Assembly: GCF_002288925.2 (NCBI RefSeq)
Contig: NW_022098044.1
Span: 9,492,581 to 9,556,580 of the forward strand
Length of the DNA: 64,000 nucleotides
DNA from: Delphinapterus leucas
Lineage: Eukaryota > Chordata > Mammalia > Artiodactyla > Monodontidae
Direction: 5' to 3'
Under the pieces are notes generated by a model. The model was given only the letters and a program-made list of their open reading frames with translations. It made no database searches and was not told the DNA's origin. Of the stretch, positions 34,300 through 46,744 are shown piece after piece. Position 1 is the first letter of the stretch. Each line of letters opens with the position of its first letter. The translations under genes were made by a program, and so were the position numbers.

Positions 34300-34640
34300 T
34301 TGTAGCCATTCAAGCCTGATGCCACATATCATGACTTTTATGGCTGTATAGAATTCCATTGTGTGGAGTTGCCATCACTGAGTAAAAAACAAAGAAACAA
34401 ACAAAAAAAAACAACCCAGTGGCAGGCATTTAAGACATTTCCAAAGAGCATCTTCATCACTAATTTTTGCACACTAAAAAATAACTTCTTTACGATATAT
34501 TCCAAGAAGTAAAATTTGTTGTTTGAAGGATGGCTGCATAACACAAAGTTGGACTTCAGAAAGGTTATACCAGTTTATAGCCAAATCAGCAGTGCACAAG
34601 AAAGGTTGCTTTTTCACCCCTTTGCCAATAGTATCAATTA
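34300..34640 (-). repeat. L1M-type fragment, antisense
   Basis: 'tatggctgtatagaattccat', 'atgactttt' and 'accagtttatagccaaatcagc' fit an antisense L1 region. Confidence 0.5.
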
Positions 34641-34734
34641 AAAAAACAAAAGAAAACATTGCTACTCTGATGTCAGTTATGACCTTAATGTGAATTTCTA
34701 TGAAACTTGTATTTATTGACCAGGCATGTGGGTT

Positions 34735-34940
34735 TTGTCACTGGACAGGTTTGGGTTTGAGTTCCAGCTCTGACTCTTGCTGTGTGGCTTCAGTTGAATT
34801 ATGTAGTTCTCCATTTTCTCATCTGTAAATTGGAGATAATAATAGTTCTTTGTTGGATTATTATAAGGCTCAGATTAGAAAATAAATACAAAACACAGAG
34901 TCCAGTAAAGCCTCAGTACATTTCAGTTATTATAGTTATG
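34735..34940 (+). repeat. MIR SINE
   Basis: 'gtttgagttccagctctgac', 'gctgtgtggcttcagttg', 'cattttctcatctgtaaat' fit MIR. Confidence 0.8.
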
Positions 34941-36180
34941 AAGAATGACTTAATTTGTGACAATCAGATAAAGCTATTTGAGATATCTGAAACTCAATGG
35001 GATATTAGTTTAAATACCTGTTAGAATTGTATGGTTCTAGGAATAAGAAAGAATGCAAGAGCCCATTAGTTTCATAACCTTTATGATTAGAGAGGAAATG
35101 CATTTACACATTTGAATTTCATCCATTATGAAGGTCTTTAGAATTAAAATAAAAACATGTATATATCTTAAAAGCCAAGAAATATAAAATAAAATCAAAA
35201 GATAAACTGGGTAGGATTTGCAGATTTCTAAGAGTAGTCAGAGGATGAGGTAATGAGTTTTGAAGTCCATAACAGAATTTTAAAAGGGGCTCAAAATATC
35301 AGTTGGCGTAGTGAGAAGAATGGCTCTGAAAGTCTGTAGCTCCAGAACTTATGTTTGGTAGAAAACCTCTGATCAGAGAATTCACTGGCAGTCCAGCGGT
35401 TAGGACTCAGCGCTCTCACTGGTCAGGGAACTGAGATCGCACAAGCCGCTCGGTGTGGAGTGGTGGTGGGGGAATGACACAAACAAACAAAAAAAGTCTG
35501 ATCAAAAGTAATCTTAATTAACTAGGCTGAAATTGTTTTTCTTAGCAGTTCTGTGTCTTTCAACTCAGAAGCTTTAGAATTAAGCACAAAAAGGCTTTAA
35601 TGGGGGTAAAAACTATGTGATTAATATGTTGGGGTTTAGAAGAAATATGTGCATATTTCACTTTTTAGGCACTTGCAATGTTTAAGAAAATTTGGCTTAT
35701 TAGAGTGATGGTCTTATAACTCTTATTTTAAATGTATAATTGAGTTAGTTTTAGACTTAAGGTTTTGAGTTGAAATTTTACTGCTTACACATGGAACTGG
35801 GTCATCTAAGAAAACTTTAAATTCATTATATTTGTAAGTATATTTGATTTATAAGGATTACTGAGCCTTGAGAAGATTCTAGGCTAAACAACTGAAGACA
35901 TTAAAAAGAAAATCTAATAGATTAAGTTTATAGACAATTTTAAATGTTGGAAGATGTTGAATTAACTAAGTTTGTGAATGGGACGAAAAATTATTCTAAG
36001 TTTCTGCAAAGTGATCGGTAAAATATGCTAGACTTATAAATAGAATAATAAAATTTGCAAGCTAAACTTAAAAGCTTAAGAAAGAACTAATTTCTGAATT
36101 TGTAACAAATTAAATCTTTGACCATTTTTTAATGGGGGTGTTTTGTTTTTACAGGTTTTCAAGTATTTCACTTTACTATT
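34941..36180. other. Intergenic, AT-rich, one SINE
   Basis: Apart from the SINE at 35377-35499 I see no repeat family or gene. Confidence 0.5.
35377..35499 (+). repeat. CHR-type SINE, short, internally deleted
   Basis: 'gaattcactggcagtccagc', 'ggttaggactcagcgctctcac' then directly 'tggtcagggaactgagatc': the segment before the B box is missing. Confidence 0.8.
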
Positions 36181-36460
36181 TTGAAGGAAGAATGGATAAA
36201 CTGAAAATTGCTAGAGAAAACAGCCTGGAGTCAGGTTGTGAAGTGGCTTATCTGGCATGGTAAGGAATTTGGACCATATCCTGAAGGAAATATTAGGAAA
36301 AGACTTTGAAAAGGAAGAACACGACCGTATTTGCACTTTAGAAAGAACACGCGGGTGACTGCGGGGAGTTGTTTGGCAGAGGGAGAACGGAGATAATGTA
36401 ATCACAGTGGAGACAGACACAAAAGCTAGACACTTCAGTAATAATACCGATTGCATGTAG
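36181..36460 (+). repeat. L2-like fragment
   Basis: 'aatttggaccatatcctgaagg' and 'ttgcactttagaaagaaca' resemble L2-type text. Weak. Confidence 0.4.
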
Positions 36461-37080
36461 GGCGTGAGGAACTGAGCACTATTAATAGGATAATAACGGG
36501 AACAGGGTCAGTGTTCGACACGTTAACTTTAAAGTGTCTGCGGGATTCACAGGTTTAAAATGTCCATTACACACGGCTGAAAATAATGAGCTGGGGCTTC
36601 TAGAAAGTCTGGTCTGAGATATATATTTAGGGCTATTCAGCAGTTTAAGGTGAGTGTGGATAAAGTTATTCAGAAAGAGTGGGCAAAGAAAAAACGGAAG
36701 ACGGCTGAGGACAGAATTCCATTGAGTACCAATATGTTAAGGGCAGGCCACAAGTTGCAAGGGGAAGACGCATCCCTAAAAGGGGCAAAGAGTCCTCTAA
36801 AAAGAAGAACTTGCAAAGAATAGTGGCAAGGAATCTAAGGGAAGGAAGTTTGGACAAACACAATTCTCCTGCTTTAGTATATCCACTTCTCAAATGCTAG
36901 CGGGGTTAAGCAGTTCAACTCTGGCGACTGCTGGCGAATCTGGGAGAAGGCTGCGTCCAGATTGCCAGGCTGTGCGGCCCCTTACGGGAGTTTGGGTCCT
37001 GCATGTGTCCGCAAGAACACACTGGGCCACTTCAAAAGAGGCCTTCCTTGAGCCCTTTGGTGCAGAAGAGTTTGGCTAGG
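36461..37080. other. IQGAP1 upstream region
   Basis: Single-copy-looking sequence leading into the CpG island; no gene seen. Confidence 0.4.
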
Positions 37081-38020
37081 CAGGCAGGGGAAGGTAAAGT
37101 GCCCACGTTTTTTATTCCAAGCTACGGACACTGGCGGTCTTTGGGAAGAGGTGCGGATGGGACGGCCGCCGGCTAGGGCAAGGATCCAGGACCGGGGCGA
37201 GTCTTGCCGTCGAGCGACGCTGACAGCGAGTACAACTGGCGGGCAGGCTCCGCCTTCCTTCTTCCGCCTCCTGAGGGCGTTGCGGGCGCAGGGCGGGGCT
37301 AGGGGCGGGGTCGGGAGGCCCAGGCCCCGCCTCCTTCCGCCTGCTGCGGTCGGCGCGGCAGGGCGGGGCCGCTGGGGTGGGGTCTGCGGGTGGGGCCTGC
37401 GGCGCGGGGCGGGGCCACCGGGACCGGGGCAGCTCGAGCAGACTGCAGGGGCTGCAGCCGCCGCCGCCTGCGCCTCCAAGGTTTTGTGGCTTCCTGAGCT
37501 GAGACCCGGGCTCGGCCGCCATGTCCGCAGCGGACGAGGTTGACGGACTGGGTGTGGCTCGGCCACACTATGGCTGTGAGTGTGGGCTCCGCGGCACTGG
37601 GGTCTCGGGGCGGGCTCGCTGCCTCTGAGGCGCCGTTTACCCGGGGGCTCGCCGGGCGGGTGGGGCAGGGCTGCTGTGGGCCGCGCGGACCCGGAAGAGC
37701 CGGTGCGGCGAGGTGGCGGGCGGCGAGGCCCGCAGCCCGCGCCCTCTCGGTCTTCGAGGCGGCGGGGAGGACCCAGGCGGCCTCCCCGCCTTGTCCCGGG
37801 CCCGGCGGCTGGAGGGCCTCACCCAGCGCCTCCCGACTCCCAGCTCGACCGAGATTGGGGAGACGGCCTAGGGTGAGGTGGCAGGAGGACGGTGCAGGGC
37901 GTGTCCCGGGGACCGGAGACCCGAGACGCGGGCTCTGCTCGGGCTTCGTGGGAAGGTGCTGCCCGAGTGCTGCCTGCGAGGTAGACCCAGGGTCCAGACC
38001 TCCCCGGCCCCAGGCTAGCT
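37081..38020 (+). promoter_or_regulatory. IQGAP1: CpG island / promoter of IQGAP1
   Basis: Very CpG-rich block spanning exon 1 and the start of intron 1. At least five GC boxes (Sp1/KLF type) precede the start codon: about 37291, 37302, 37324 (reverse), 37361 and 37405. No TATA box is apparent. The gap between the last GC box and the ATG is about 105 bases and should contain the start site and 5' UTR. Long ORFs on both strands are a base-composition effect. Confidence 0.9.
37521..37575 (+). CDS. IQGAP1: IQGAP1 coding exon 1 (residues 1-18)
   Basis: The ATG at 37521 sits in a good Kozak context (gccgccATG). It encodes MSAADEVDGLGVARPHYG, identical to the human IQGAP1 N-terminus as I remember it and unlike IQGAP2. 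The exon ends with T of codon 19 at donor gtgagtg (37576). IQGAP1 is a 1,657-residue scaffold that binds actin, calmodulin, Cdc42/Rac1, MAPK-pathway proteins and cadherin/catenin complexes at the cell cortex. This exon codes for the short N-terminal tail before the calponin-homology domain. Only the 5' end of the gene is in the window. Confidence 0.96.
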
Positions 38021-38289
38021 GAGAGGTGCGGCCCTGGACAAGTCACTTCAGCTTTCTCGGGCTTAGTTCCCTCGTCAGGATCTCAAAAGTGGAAAAAAAA
38101 AAAAAAAAAACCCAAACCTCTGACTTCCTCATTTTCCGAACCTCATTTTCTGTCCCTGTCCTGGGACATCACTGAACTGCAGGCGGGATAGTTACCACTG
38201 GCCAAAGGAGAGTCCTTTAGAGTCTTGAGGTTTTCCGTTTTATTTTATATTCTTGCGAATAATGTTATGTTTTAGGATAATTTCACTCA

Positions 38290-38790
38290 GCAGTTACATG
38301 CGAGGTATTGTGTCACGTTTGTGACATTGAAGATTAGTAAGAGCAGGTCCCGCTTTCAAAGAACGTTTTAATCAGAGAGGCGGGCAGGTGTATTATCTAA
38401 TGATAATAAGGAGGGATAGAAATAAAGATGCCGTGTGAACTAACTAGGCTTAAATAGTAATGTGGGTGAGAAAGAGGGGCTTGGGGAAGGCAGTAGGAAC
38501 ACAGATAGGACCTTTGATCAGAGCCTTGCAGGATGCTGTGTAGTTTGACAGGGCAGGGTGGGGCAAGAGACAGGACGTGGAGAGAAGAGCAGGAACTAAG
38601 GTACTGAAGAGTAGAAGAGCACTGTGTGTGTTGGGAACTGAGTGGTGTGTAGTGCACAGTGGTGGGAGGGGGAGGAGGGAGAGGGAGAAGAGTTACCAAA
38701 AGTAGTTGGGGCTAAATTGGGAAAGGCATTGAATGCCAACCCCAGGAGTTAGGAATTTATTCCATATCCTGGATGCCCATTAAAGGAAGC
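38290..38790 (+). repeat. L2-like LINE fragment
   Basis: 'catgcgaggtattgtgtcac', 'aatgccaaccccaggagtt', 'ttattccatatcctgg' resemble L2 internal/3' sequence. Confidence 0.5.
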
Positions 38791-38807
38791 AGATTGCTTT
38801 GAAGTTA

Positions 38808-39012
38808 ATCTTACAGGCTCTTGAGACAGACTGCCTGGGTTTGAATCCAGGCCCCACCATTTATTTATTAGCTGTGGGGCAAAGGTCAACCAGCCTCAGT
38901 TTCCTCATTTGTAAAACAGGAGTGATAATCACAGAATTGTTGTGGGACTTCCATGAAAGAATGCATGTAAAATGCATAGTACAATTACTGCCACTTAGTT
39001 CTCAATGACTGC
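38808..39012 (+). repeat. MIR SINE
   Basis: 'actgcctgggtttgaatcc', 'cagcctcagtttcctcattt' and 'gtaaaacaggagtgataat' are MIR core words. Confidence 0.9.
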
Positions 39013-39374
39013 TGGCTTTAGTGATTCATAAAAGAGTGGGAAAAAAAAGACCATGAACAGCTCTGGATTTAGAGAGAGTCTGGCAGATAGACCAGCACAA
39101 ATTTGGACCAGAATCTCAAGTCAGTATTTTTCAAGTCACACTGAAATTTAGTACATGTTCATAATATTGTACTTTTAAACAAAGATTAGGATGAATATAG
39201 TTGAAACCCCATGGTTCCTGTCTTAGGAAAGTCATTGTATTGATAGTACCGCCGGCTGTCCACATGCTACCCTGACTCTCTAGGTGACTAGCAGGAATTT
39301 GATGCTATGGCATTCTTTTATCTCTCAGGAAGGGTACAGATTCTTACGCTTGCATTCTTTCTTTCATGTTTTAG

Positions 39375-39474
39375 CGGTCCTGGATAATGAGAGACTTACT
39401 GCAGAGGAGATGGATGAAAGGAGACGTCAGAATGTGGCTTATGAGTACCTTTGTCATTTGGAAGAAGCAAAGAG
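39375..39474 (+). CDS. IQGAP1: IQGAP1 coding exon 2 (residues 19-52, last codon split)
   Basis: Acceptor ttttag at 39374, donor gtaaag at 39475. T from exon 1 plus CG here makes Ser19, and the frame runs without break through VLDNERLTAEEMDERRRQ… to EEAK51, ending AG| for Arg52. The sequence is identical to human IQGAP1 as I remember it. It includes the start of the calponin-homology (actin-binding) domain, which begins near residue 44. Exon 3 (WMEACLGEDL…) is not found downstream in the window, so intron 2 exceeds 24 kb. Confidence 0.96.
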
Positions 39475-40114
39475 GTAAAGGTTGGCTGGAGAGAAGATTG
39501 GGAGAAGGGAGCTGATCTGGTGTGAACAAAGATAAAGATCTCTGAGTATGTTGTAGGTGTGACTGTGAGAGGCAGGTAGTTTGAAGGAATAAGTAAGTAC
39601 AGGTAGGATATTTTTTTCATGGGAGCAAGTAGCCTTGATGGCAGTTTATCATGAAACAGTCTGATGGGCACCTACGTATACTGAAAAATTTCCAGATTTG
39701 TGTTGTTCAGTTTTATGCTTATGGTGCATGTTTTGGGCACAACCAGCTATAGGGAAGAAAAGCAATTTTAAGGTTTGAAGTTTTTGGCCTTAATGTTTCA
39801 CCGGTTATTCACTGGTTTTGATTTATATATGAATTGGGTCCATTCTCCGCTTGGTAGTGCTCTGGGTATGGATCCATGCATTTGGCAATATTCAAAGTCT
39901 GTTTACCAAAGGCAGCGTCCTCTGCATTCTTTGTGAAGTAAATGTACAACTGCTGTTTTCTTTTTTCAGATGCTCGAAGACCTTGTGGTCTTATTCTTAG
40001 AGTGTTGATTTGCTATCAGTAGTTCATTTCTTTTGTTCTGGTGCTTGTGTTTCTTTGCAAAGTCCCAGGGTAGATAGATGTAATTACAGATCATGTATCC
40101 TATAAGTGAGCTTT

Positions 40115-40317
40115 TTTTTTTTTTTGCGGTACACGGGCCTCTCACTGTTGTGGCCTCTCCCGTTGCGGAGCACAGGCTCCGGACGCGCAGGCCCAGCGGC
40201 CATGGCCCACGGGCCCAGCCGCTCCGAGGCATGTGGGATCCTCCCAGACCAGGGCATGAACCCATGTCCCCTACATCGGCAGGTGGACTTTCAACCACTG
40301 CACCACCAGGGAAGCCC
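40115..40317 (-). repeat. CHR-type SINE, compact
   Basis: Target duplication 'cctataagtgagcttt' at 40099-40114 and 40318-40333; perfect 16-base match, so young. Confidence 0.96.
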
Positions 40318-40333
40318 CCTATAAGTGAGCTTT

Positions 40334-41140
40334 GGTGGAAAAGGCCAGCAAGGGATAATGAGAGATTTTGTGGTTAAAGTGTAATGAAAATCAAGGATGT
40401 TTCAAATGGTGCTAGTAATCAAGAGTGTTTTTTGTCTTGTTTTGTCTTTTTAGTTTTGAAAATCTTAAACGCTACAGGAAAGTCCAGAGAACAATACAAT
40501 AAACATCCATGTATTCCAAAACTAGCAAATGTTAGCCCTTCAGATTTTTTCCCTTTTCTCTCAAAAGACACAGTTGGAGTCCCCTTTGTGCACCTCCCTG
40601 GTCCCATTCTCCTGTCCATTCCTGGGGATACCACTAACATGCATTTGGTGCATCTTCTTGAATCCAGGCTTCTTTTCTGAGCTTAAAGCCCTTCCATTAG
40701 ATTGGGAGAGGGTTGTGAGGAGATTAGTGATGATTTAGGTGGAGAGAATGGTAATAACACTTGTTTTTCTAAATGGAAGGTTAGACCGAAGGAGGTGAAT
40801 ATGTTAGTAGAAAGGGGGATGTTTCTCATACAAAGTTTGTAAGGATCCCGTGAACAAAAATATTAAGTCCTCTGCTACTTAAATTATGGACTAGATCTAG
40901 TTTTGGAAGGTAAACAATTTGAAAGCTGTAGCTGGTATGAGAGACCATCTTGGGCTCTGTGGAGTCTTGGTGTCTTTGTTGGGGTGACCTAGGGGTGAGA
41001 GAAAAGGGCTTCTTACCCCTGTCAAAAGCTTTTCTGCTTTTAATATTGGGTTTCCGCAGTAAAATTCCCTTTTTTAAAGAGGGTATCTTGGCTAACATCC
41101 CCTTGCTACCACTAATTCAGTTTCACTATTATGATTATGA
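40334..41140. other. Intron, no feature seen
   Basis: ORFs of 66-98 codons without domains. Confidence 0.5.
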
Positions 41141-41141
41141 T

Positions 41142-41262
41142 TATTTTTAATTTGGCCACTCCACACGGCTTGTGGGATCTTAGTTCCATGACCAGAGATC
41201 AAGCCCATGCCCTTGGCAGTGAAAGCACAGAGTCCTAACCAGTGGACCACCAGGGAATTCCC
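41142..41262 (-). repeat. CHR-type SINE, short
   Basis: 'ggccactccacacggcttg' to 'ggaccaccagggaattcc'. Confidence 0.9.
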
Positions 41263-41379
41263 CAGTTCCACTACTAATCTAGTTCAGCCATCTCATTTCA
41301 GTGAGGAAACTGAGGCCTGAGTGTCCATGGTCTACTTGTAGTTTTCTTGATTGAAGAATAGTTTTCATCATTTTATACG

Positions 41380-41580
41380 ATGGTTTTTAACCAGGTGTGT
41401 ACATTAGAATCATCTGGGGAACTTTAAAAAAAAAAAAAAAGGCTATCTGAGCCTTACCACAGAGATTCTGGTTCAGTAGATCTAGGCTGGAAGGTCTAGA
41501 TACCTGTATATTTTAAATGCTTCTAGCGGTTCTGATGGTCCCCCCGAGTAGAGAAACGAGATTGAAAACATTTTAGAGCT
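41380..41580 (+). repeat. hAT-Charlie element, MER5/MER20-like
   Basis: 'tacattagaatcatctgggg', 'ccacagagattctggttcag' and a terminal inverted-repeat-like end. Confidence 0.6.
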
Positions 41581-43093
41581 CTACCTTATGCTAGGTTATG
41601 ATAGCCTGAATAGGATGATGTCCTTTATCACATTTCCTTCTTCAAGCACTGCACTACAAGAGCACTTCATTTCCGTCTACTCCAGAGCATATTCTTTTCT
41701 GTCAGGTGTTTTTTTTCCAGAATAGAAGAGTATCCCATTTCCTTTAAAATCCATCCAGGGACCATGATCCCCTGGGACGTTTTTTAGTTGGGTGCTTCTG
41801 CATACTTAGGAAGCGACTAAGGCAGTGAGACATTTGTGATAGTCTTTATTTTCCATACTTTTGGTTATAAGGGAGAGCATAATAGCGGCATATTGTCCTA
41901 GTACAATCTGCGCTTTGGCCTTGCATCAAGGAAATGTGCCTGGTTTATTTTATGGAGGCAATCATATAATATCTGGATGCAGTGATATTTTTTTTTGTTT
42001 TTGTTTGAAGCTTTGATTAGAAAATCAACTTTGGAAGCACCTATTTAGACTTTACAACTAGAGAGGGCTAGGAAAAGAAGCCCGGGAATGTCATACTGAA
42101 AAAAGAAGACCGGGGTCCCTCCTGGCCACCTGATGTGGCTGTTGCCACCCCTAAAAAGTGTTCAAGGTGCACCGCAGACAAATCACATGCTCTTCCTTAT
42201 TAGCTGCGACTTCAGCTCCCATTTGTGTCTTCTACCCTGGTGAGCTGGGTTGTACCTTGTGTGCTTCTGAGGCCCCTCTTTACCCTCTAGCACAAGTCCA
42301 TTTTGCCTTTTTGGATTGGCCCCATCCTGTTTCCTTCATAACCTCCACCCCTCCCAAGTTGGAGGAGTCCCAAGGTCTGGAATTTACACCCACTACAAGG
42401 CCAGGAAGAAAGATCGAAGAGATCCAAGGGAGAAAAAGTTCCCCTCTTTAGTTCTATTTATAATACTGCTACTCCTCCCACTAAAAGCTCCACCTTATAG
42501 CACAGTGGCCCCATTGTGTATCCTAGGGCACTCCATTTTCTCCTGTACCTGTAACAGCTCTTTTGTGGGAAGAGAGGAGAGTGTGTAGAGAGGGAGAGCA
42601 TATAAATGTGTGCAGACAGGGAGTATAAGTAAGAGTGTATGTAGAGAAATGAGAATGTGTTGTGAATTTGTGTTTCCCTAAGAGGTTAAGCGGGAAAATT
42701 TAGGAGTGATTCTATAAAAGTATGCACTTTGGGAATGCTTGCGAAATAGAAAATAAAGAGATTCTGCTTTTCTTTATTATTTGGAGAGCAGTTTAAATAT
42801 GGAAATTAAGTTACTGGTCTAATGAAGTATCATCTAAGGATTCAGGGTTTTATGCTAAGGGCTGCAGAGCAGACCAAGGACTTTATAAAGCAAGACATCT
42901 TAAATTATGTATTTATGCTTAAATGTGGGTTTAGTTTTATCCTTTTGCCTGTTCTGATTGGACTTTACATTTGTTTTGGCTAAAGAGCAGTTGTATAGTA
43001 GAGGTAAATAGCATTTTCACTCAGTTGAAAGAGATGAGGTTTAAATATGTGAGATATGGTAGGTGCTCAGGTCTTGGACAGGAAGAAGTAATA
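41581..43093. other. Intron, no feature seen
   Basis: Overlapping plus ORFs at 42158-42588 have no domain. A degenerate GT-rich tract is near 42575-42660. Confidence 0.45.
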
Positions 43094-43103
43094 GAAAGAT
43101 CAG

Positions 43104-43424
43104 GGACTTCCCTGGTGATTAAGAATCCTCCTGCCAATGCAGGGGACATGGGTTTGAGCCCTGGTCTGGGAAGATCCCACATGCTGTGGAGCAACTGAGC
43201 CCATGCGCCACAACTACTGAGCCTGCGCTCTAGAGCCTGCAAGCCACAACTACTGAAGCCCGCGCACGTAGAGCCCGTGCTCCCCAACAAGAGAAGCCAC
43301 TGCAATGAGAGGCCTGCGCACTGCAATGAAGAGTAGCCCCTGCTTGCTGCAACTAGAGAAAGCCCAGGAGCAGCAACAAAGAACCAACACAGCCAAAAAT
43401 AAATAAATAAGTAAAGAAAGAAAG
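43104..43424 (+). repeat. CHR-type SINE, long
   Basis: Head with part of the A box missing ('ccctggtgattaagaatcc'), full long body and an AAAG-rich tail. Target duplication 'agaaagatca'/'agaaagatta'. Confidence 0.93.
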
Positions 43425-43434
43425 AAAAGAAAGA

Positions 43435-44305
43435 TTAGAAGGTTCAGGTGAAAAGAACCAAGAAGAGAACATAACAGGCAGGGCAGAAGAGGGCACTCTG
43501 CAGAGGAGGAGAATGTATGAGTAGTACTAGAAATGGGAGAAAATTGAGTTAGGTTAAAGGTCACAGGAGGAAGGTTAATTCTAGCACTCCCCGAGTTTAA
43601 TTTAGGATTCCTTCTTTCAGAAGCTTGCTGGTATGTCCTTTTGAGCCTGTCATGGGCCACCTTCCTCCTGCTCAGTGTCCATACCCCAGCTCACAGGGCA
43701 GGGCACACCCCTCCCCCCACAAGGGGTGGAAAGTGAAGCCTGTGGCTGGCTGGAGACTGTCAAAAACCATGTGATGTTAACAAGAGCTTAACACTAAGTA
43801 GAGGCACTTTACCTTCTGTAATTTAGGGGAATTGAAAAAGTATCTTGGAAAGAAATCAGCTCTTGAGAACAAATTCTCTTTTGTGCGTATGTCTTTGTTG
43901 TTGGCATCGAACATTTTCCAGGATAGGCTCATCAGATCTCCTCTACTCTAAGTGGAATCAGAATTCCAGTAACATCTGGATATATCTAGGTTGGCACACT
44001 GTGATCATGAAAAGAGAAATTAAAGACGTTTAACTAGAAGCTTGCCCACCAGCTTCTAGAATTCTCAGATGAAGGAATATCACTAAGAGATTGAGGAGAA
44101 TCATTTTTAGATTGACCCAAACTTTCCTTTTGCAGATGAGAAAACTAATCGCTTCATGAGACCCAGTATGATTAAGGGGCCACAAAAAACGTAGCTTTTT
44201 AATGGTACTTTGGGACTACAAGCTGGATGCACTCATGTATTTATGATTATCAAGGAGAAGTATGGGGTGGGATTTATTCTTAACTCTTAAAATGGTGACA
44301 TAGAT
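43435..44305. other. Intron, no feature seen
   Basis: No repeat or coding signal recognised. Confidence 0.5.
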
Positions 44306-44315
44306 GAAAATCTCT

Positions 44316-46347
44316 CTTTTTTTTTAATTTTTTTATTTTTTTATACAGCAGGTTCTTATAGTCATCCATTTTATACACATCAGTGTATACATGTCAATCA
44401 CAGTCTCCCAATTAATCACACCCCCACCCCCACCCCCTGCCGCTTTCCCCCCTTGGTGTCCATACGTTTGTTCTGTACATCTGTGTCTCAAATTTCTGCC
44501 CTGCAAACCGGTTCATCTGTACCATTTTTTTGGGTTCCACATATATGCATTAATATACGATATTTGTTTTTCTCTTTCTGACTTACTTCACTCTGTATGA
44601 CAGTCTCTAGATCCATCCACGTCTCTACAAATGACCCAGTTTCGTTCCTTCTTATGGCTGAGGTATATTCCATTGTATATCTGTACCACATCTTTTTTAT
44701 CCATTTATCTTTATCCATTCGTCTGTCGATGGGCATTTAGGTTGCTTCCTGGCTATTGTAAATAGTGCTGCAATGAACATTGGGGTGCATGTGTCTTTTT
44801 GAATTATGGGTTTCTCTGGGTATATGCCCAGTAGTGGGATTGCTGGGTCATATGGTAGTTCTATTTTTAGTTTTTTAAGGAACCTCCATACTGTTCTCCA
44901 TAGTGGCTGTATCAATTTACATTCCAACCAAGAGTGCAAGAGGGTTCCCTTTTCTCCACACCCTCTGCATTTGTTGTTTGTAGATTTTCTGATGATGCCC
45001 AATCTAACTGGTGTGAGGTGATACCTCGTTGTATACCTCATTGATTTGCATTTCTCTAATAATTAGTGATGTTGAGCAGCTTTTCATGTGCTTCTCGGCC
45101 ATCTGTATGTCTTCTTTGGAGAAATGTCTATTTAGGTCTTCTGCCCATTTTTCGATTGGGTTGTTTGTTTTTTTAATATTGAGCTGCATGAGCTGTTTAT
45201 ATATTTTGGAGATTAATCCTTTGTCCGTTGATTCGTTTGCAAATATTTTCTCCCATTCTGAGGGTTGTCTTTTCGTCTTATGGTTTCCTTTGCTGTGCAA
45301 AAGCTTTGGAGTTTCATTAGGTCCCATTTGTTTATTTTTGTTTTTATTTCCATTACTCTAGGAGGTGGACCAAAAAAGATCTTGCTGTGATTTATGTCAA
45401 AGAGTGTTCTGCCTATGTTTTCCTCTAAGAGTTTTATAGTGTCCGGTCTTAGATTTAGGTCTCTAATCCATTTTGAGTTTATTTTTGTGTATGAGGTTAG
45501 GGAGTGTTCTAATTTCATTCTTTTACATGTAGCTGTCCAGTTTTCCCAACACCACTTATTGAAGAGACTGTCTTTTCTCCATTGTATATCTTTGCCTCCT
45601 TAGTCATAGATTAGTTGACCATAGGTGTGTGGGTTTATATCTGGCTTTCTATCTTGTTCCATTGATCTATGTTTCTGTTTTTGTGCCAGTACCATATTGT
45701 CTTGATTACTGTAGCTTTGTAGTATAGTCTGAAGTCAGGGAGTCTGATTCCTCCAGCTCTGCTTTTTTCCCTCAAGACTGCTTTGGCTATTCGGGGTCTT
45801 TTGTGTCTCCATACAAATTTTAAGATTTTTTGTTCTGGTACTGTAAAAAATGCCACTGGTAATTTGATAGGGGTTGCATTGAATCTGTAGATTGCTTTGG
45901 GTAGTATAGTCATTTTCACAATATTGATTCTTCCAAGAACATGGCATATCTCTCCATCTGTTGGTATCATCTTTAATTTCTTTCATCAGTTTCTTATAGT
46001 TTTCTGCATACAGGTCTTTTGTCTCCCTAGGTAGGTTTATTCCTAGGTATTTTATTCTTTTTGTTGCAGTGGTAAATGGGAGTGTTTCCTTAATTTTTCT
46101 TTCAGATTTTTCATCATTAGTGTGTAGGAATGCAAGAGATTTCTGTGCATTAATTTTGTATCCTGCAACTTTACCAATTCATTGATTAGTTCTAGTAGTT
46201 TTCTGGTGGCATCTTTAGGATTCTCTATTATAGTATCATTTCATCTGCAAACAGTGACAGTTTTACTTCTTTTCCAATTGTGCTCCTTTATTTCTTTTTC
46301 TTCTTTGATTGCTGTGGCTAGGTCTTCCAAAACTATGTTGAATAATA
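44316..46347 (-). mobile_element. L1 retrotransposon, 5'-truncated (about 2.0 kb), antisense to IQGAP1
   Basis: The minus strand encodes the C-terminal part of L1 ORF2 in several overlapping broken frames (45970 down to 44488), with the Cys-rich C-terminal motif [17 protein letters not shown] (near 44950). The 3' UTR is short with a C-rich plus-strand tract (44419-44440), i.e. G-rich on the L1 strand, then the poly-A (T-run at 44316-44340). Target duplication 'gaaaatctct' at 44306-44315 and 46348-46357. The element lacks its 5' UTR, ORF1 and most of ORF2 and cannot move by itself. Frameshifts are visible between ORF pieces. It looks younger than the L1M pieces nearby. Confidence 0.93.
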
Positions 46348-46357
46348 GAAAATCTCT

Positions 46358-46740
46358 TTTTTGTGAAACTTAGTGCAACTGCCTTGGACAGACTCTATGG
46401 TAAGAAGTGGGTTGTCTTTAAAAGTGTTAAAAGTGATTCAAACCAAGAGTGCTTTTTCATATTATTACAGTGTTACAAATGGGGGGATGTGTTCCTAGCA
46501 GACAGGAAAAGCGACTCTACAGTGTAGCTGAGACACTTAGCAAAATTTACAGTTGAGAAATGTAAGCAGTTTCTGGTATATATTAGGCAGTCAACTAGTT
46601 AGTAGCTGCTGTGATAACTAAGAAAAGTCATATTACTGTAATCTCATAACACTTATGATGAAGTCAAACAAATTTTAAAAGCCTGAATAAAACGTCTTTG
46701 AAAATCTTGACTGTTGAGATACGCAAAGTGAAAAGAACGA
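46358..46740. other. Intron, no feature seen
   Basis: No recognisable element. Confidence 0.5.
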
Positions 46741-46744
46741 GGAC

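Larger units (their letters stand above)
37576..39374 (+). other. IQGAP1: IQGAP1 intron 1
   Basis: 1,799 bases. The start is GC-rich; then come a poly-A run (about 38092-38110), L2-like sequence and a MIR. It ends at acceptor 'ctttcatgttttag'. Confidence 0.9.

Noticed and set aside
36982..37568. Long antisense ORFs (136-194 codons) at the IQGAP1 promoter
   Set aside because: CpG-island composition produces few stops; proline/arginine-rich peptides without family signal.
37540..38022. 160-codon plus ORF overlapping IQGAP1 exon 1
   Set aside because: Wrong frame relative to the IQGAP1 start and it reads through the splice donor; a composition effect.
42158..42588. Overlapping ORFs (97 and 90 codons)
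   Set aside because: Different frames, no domain, intronic.
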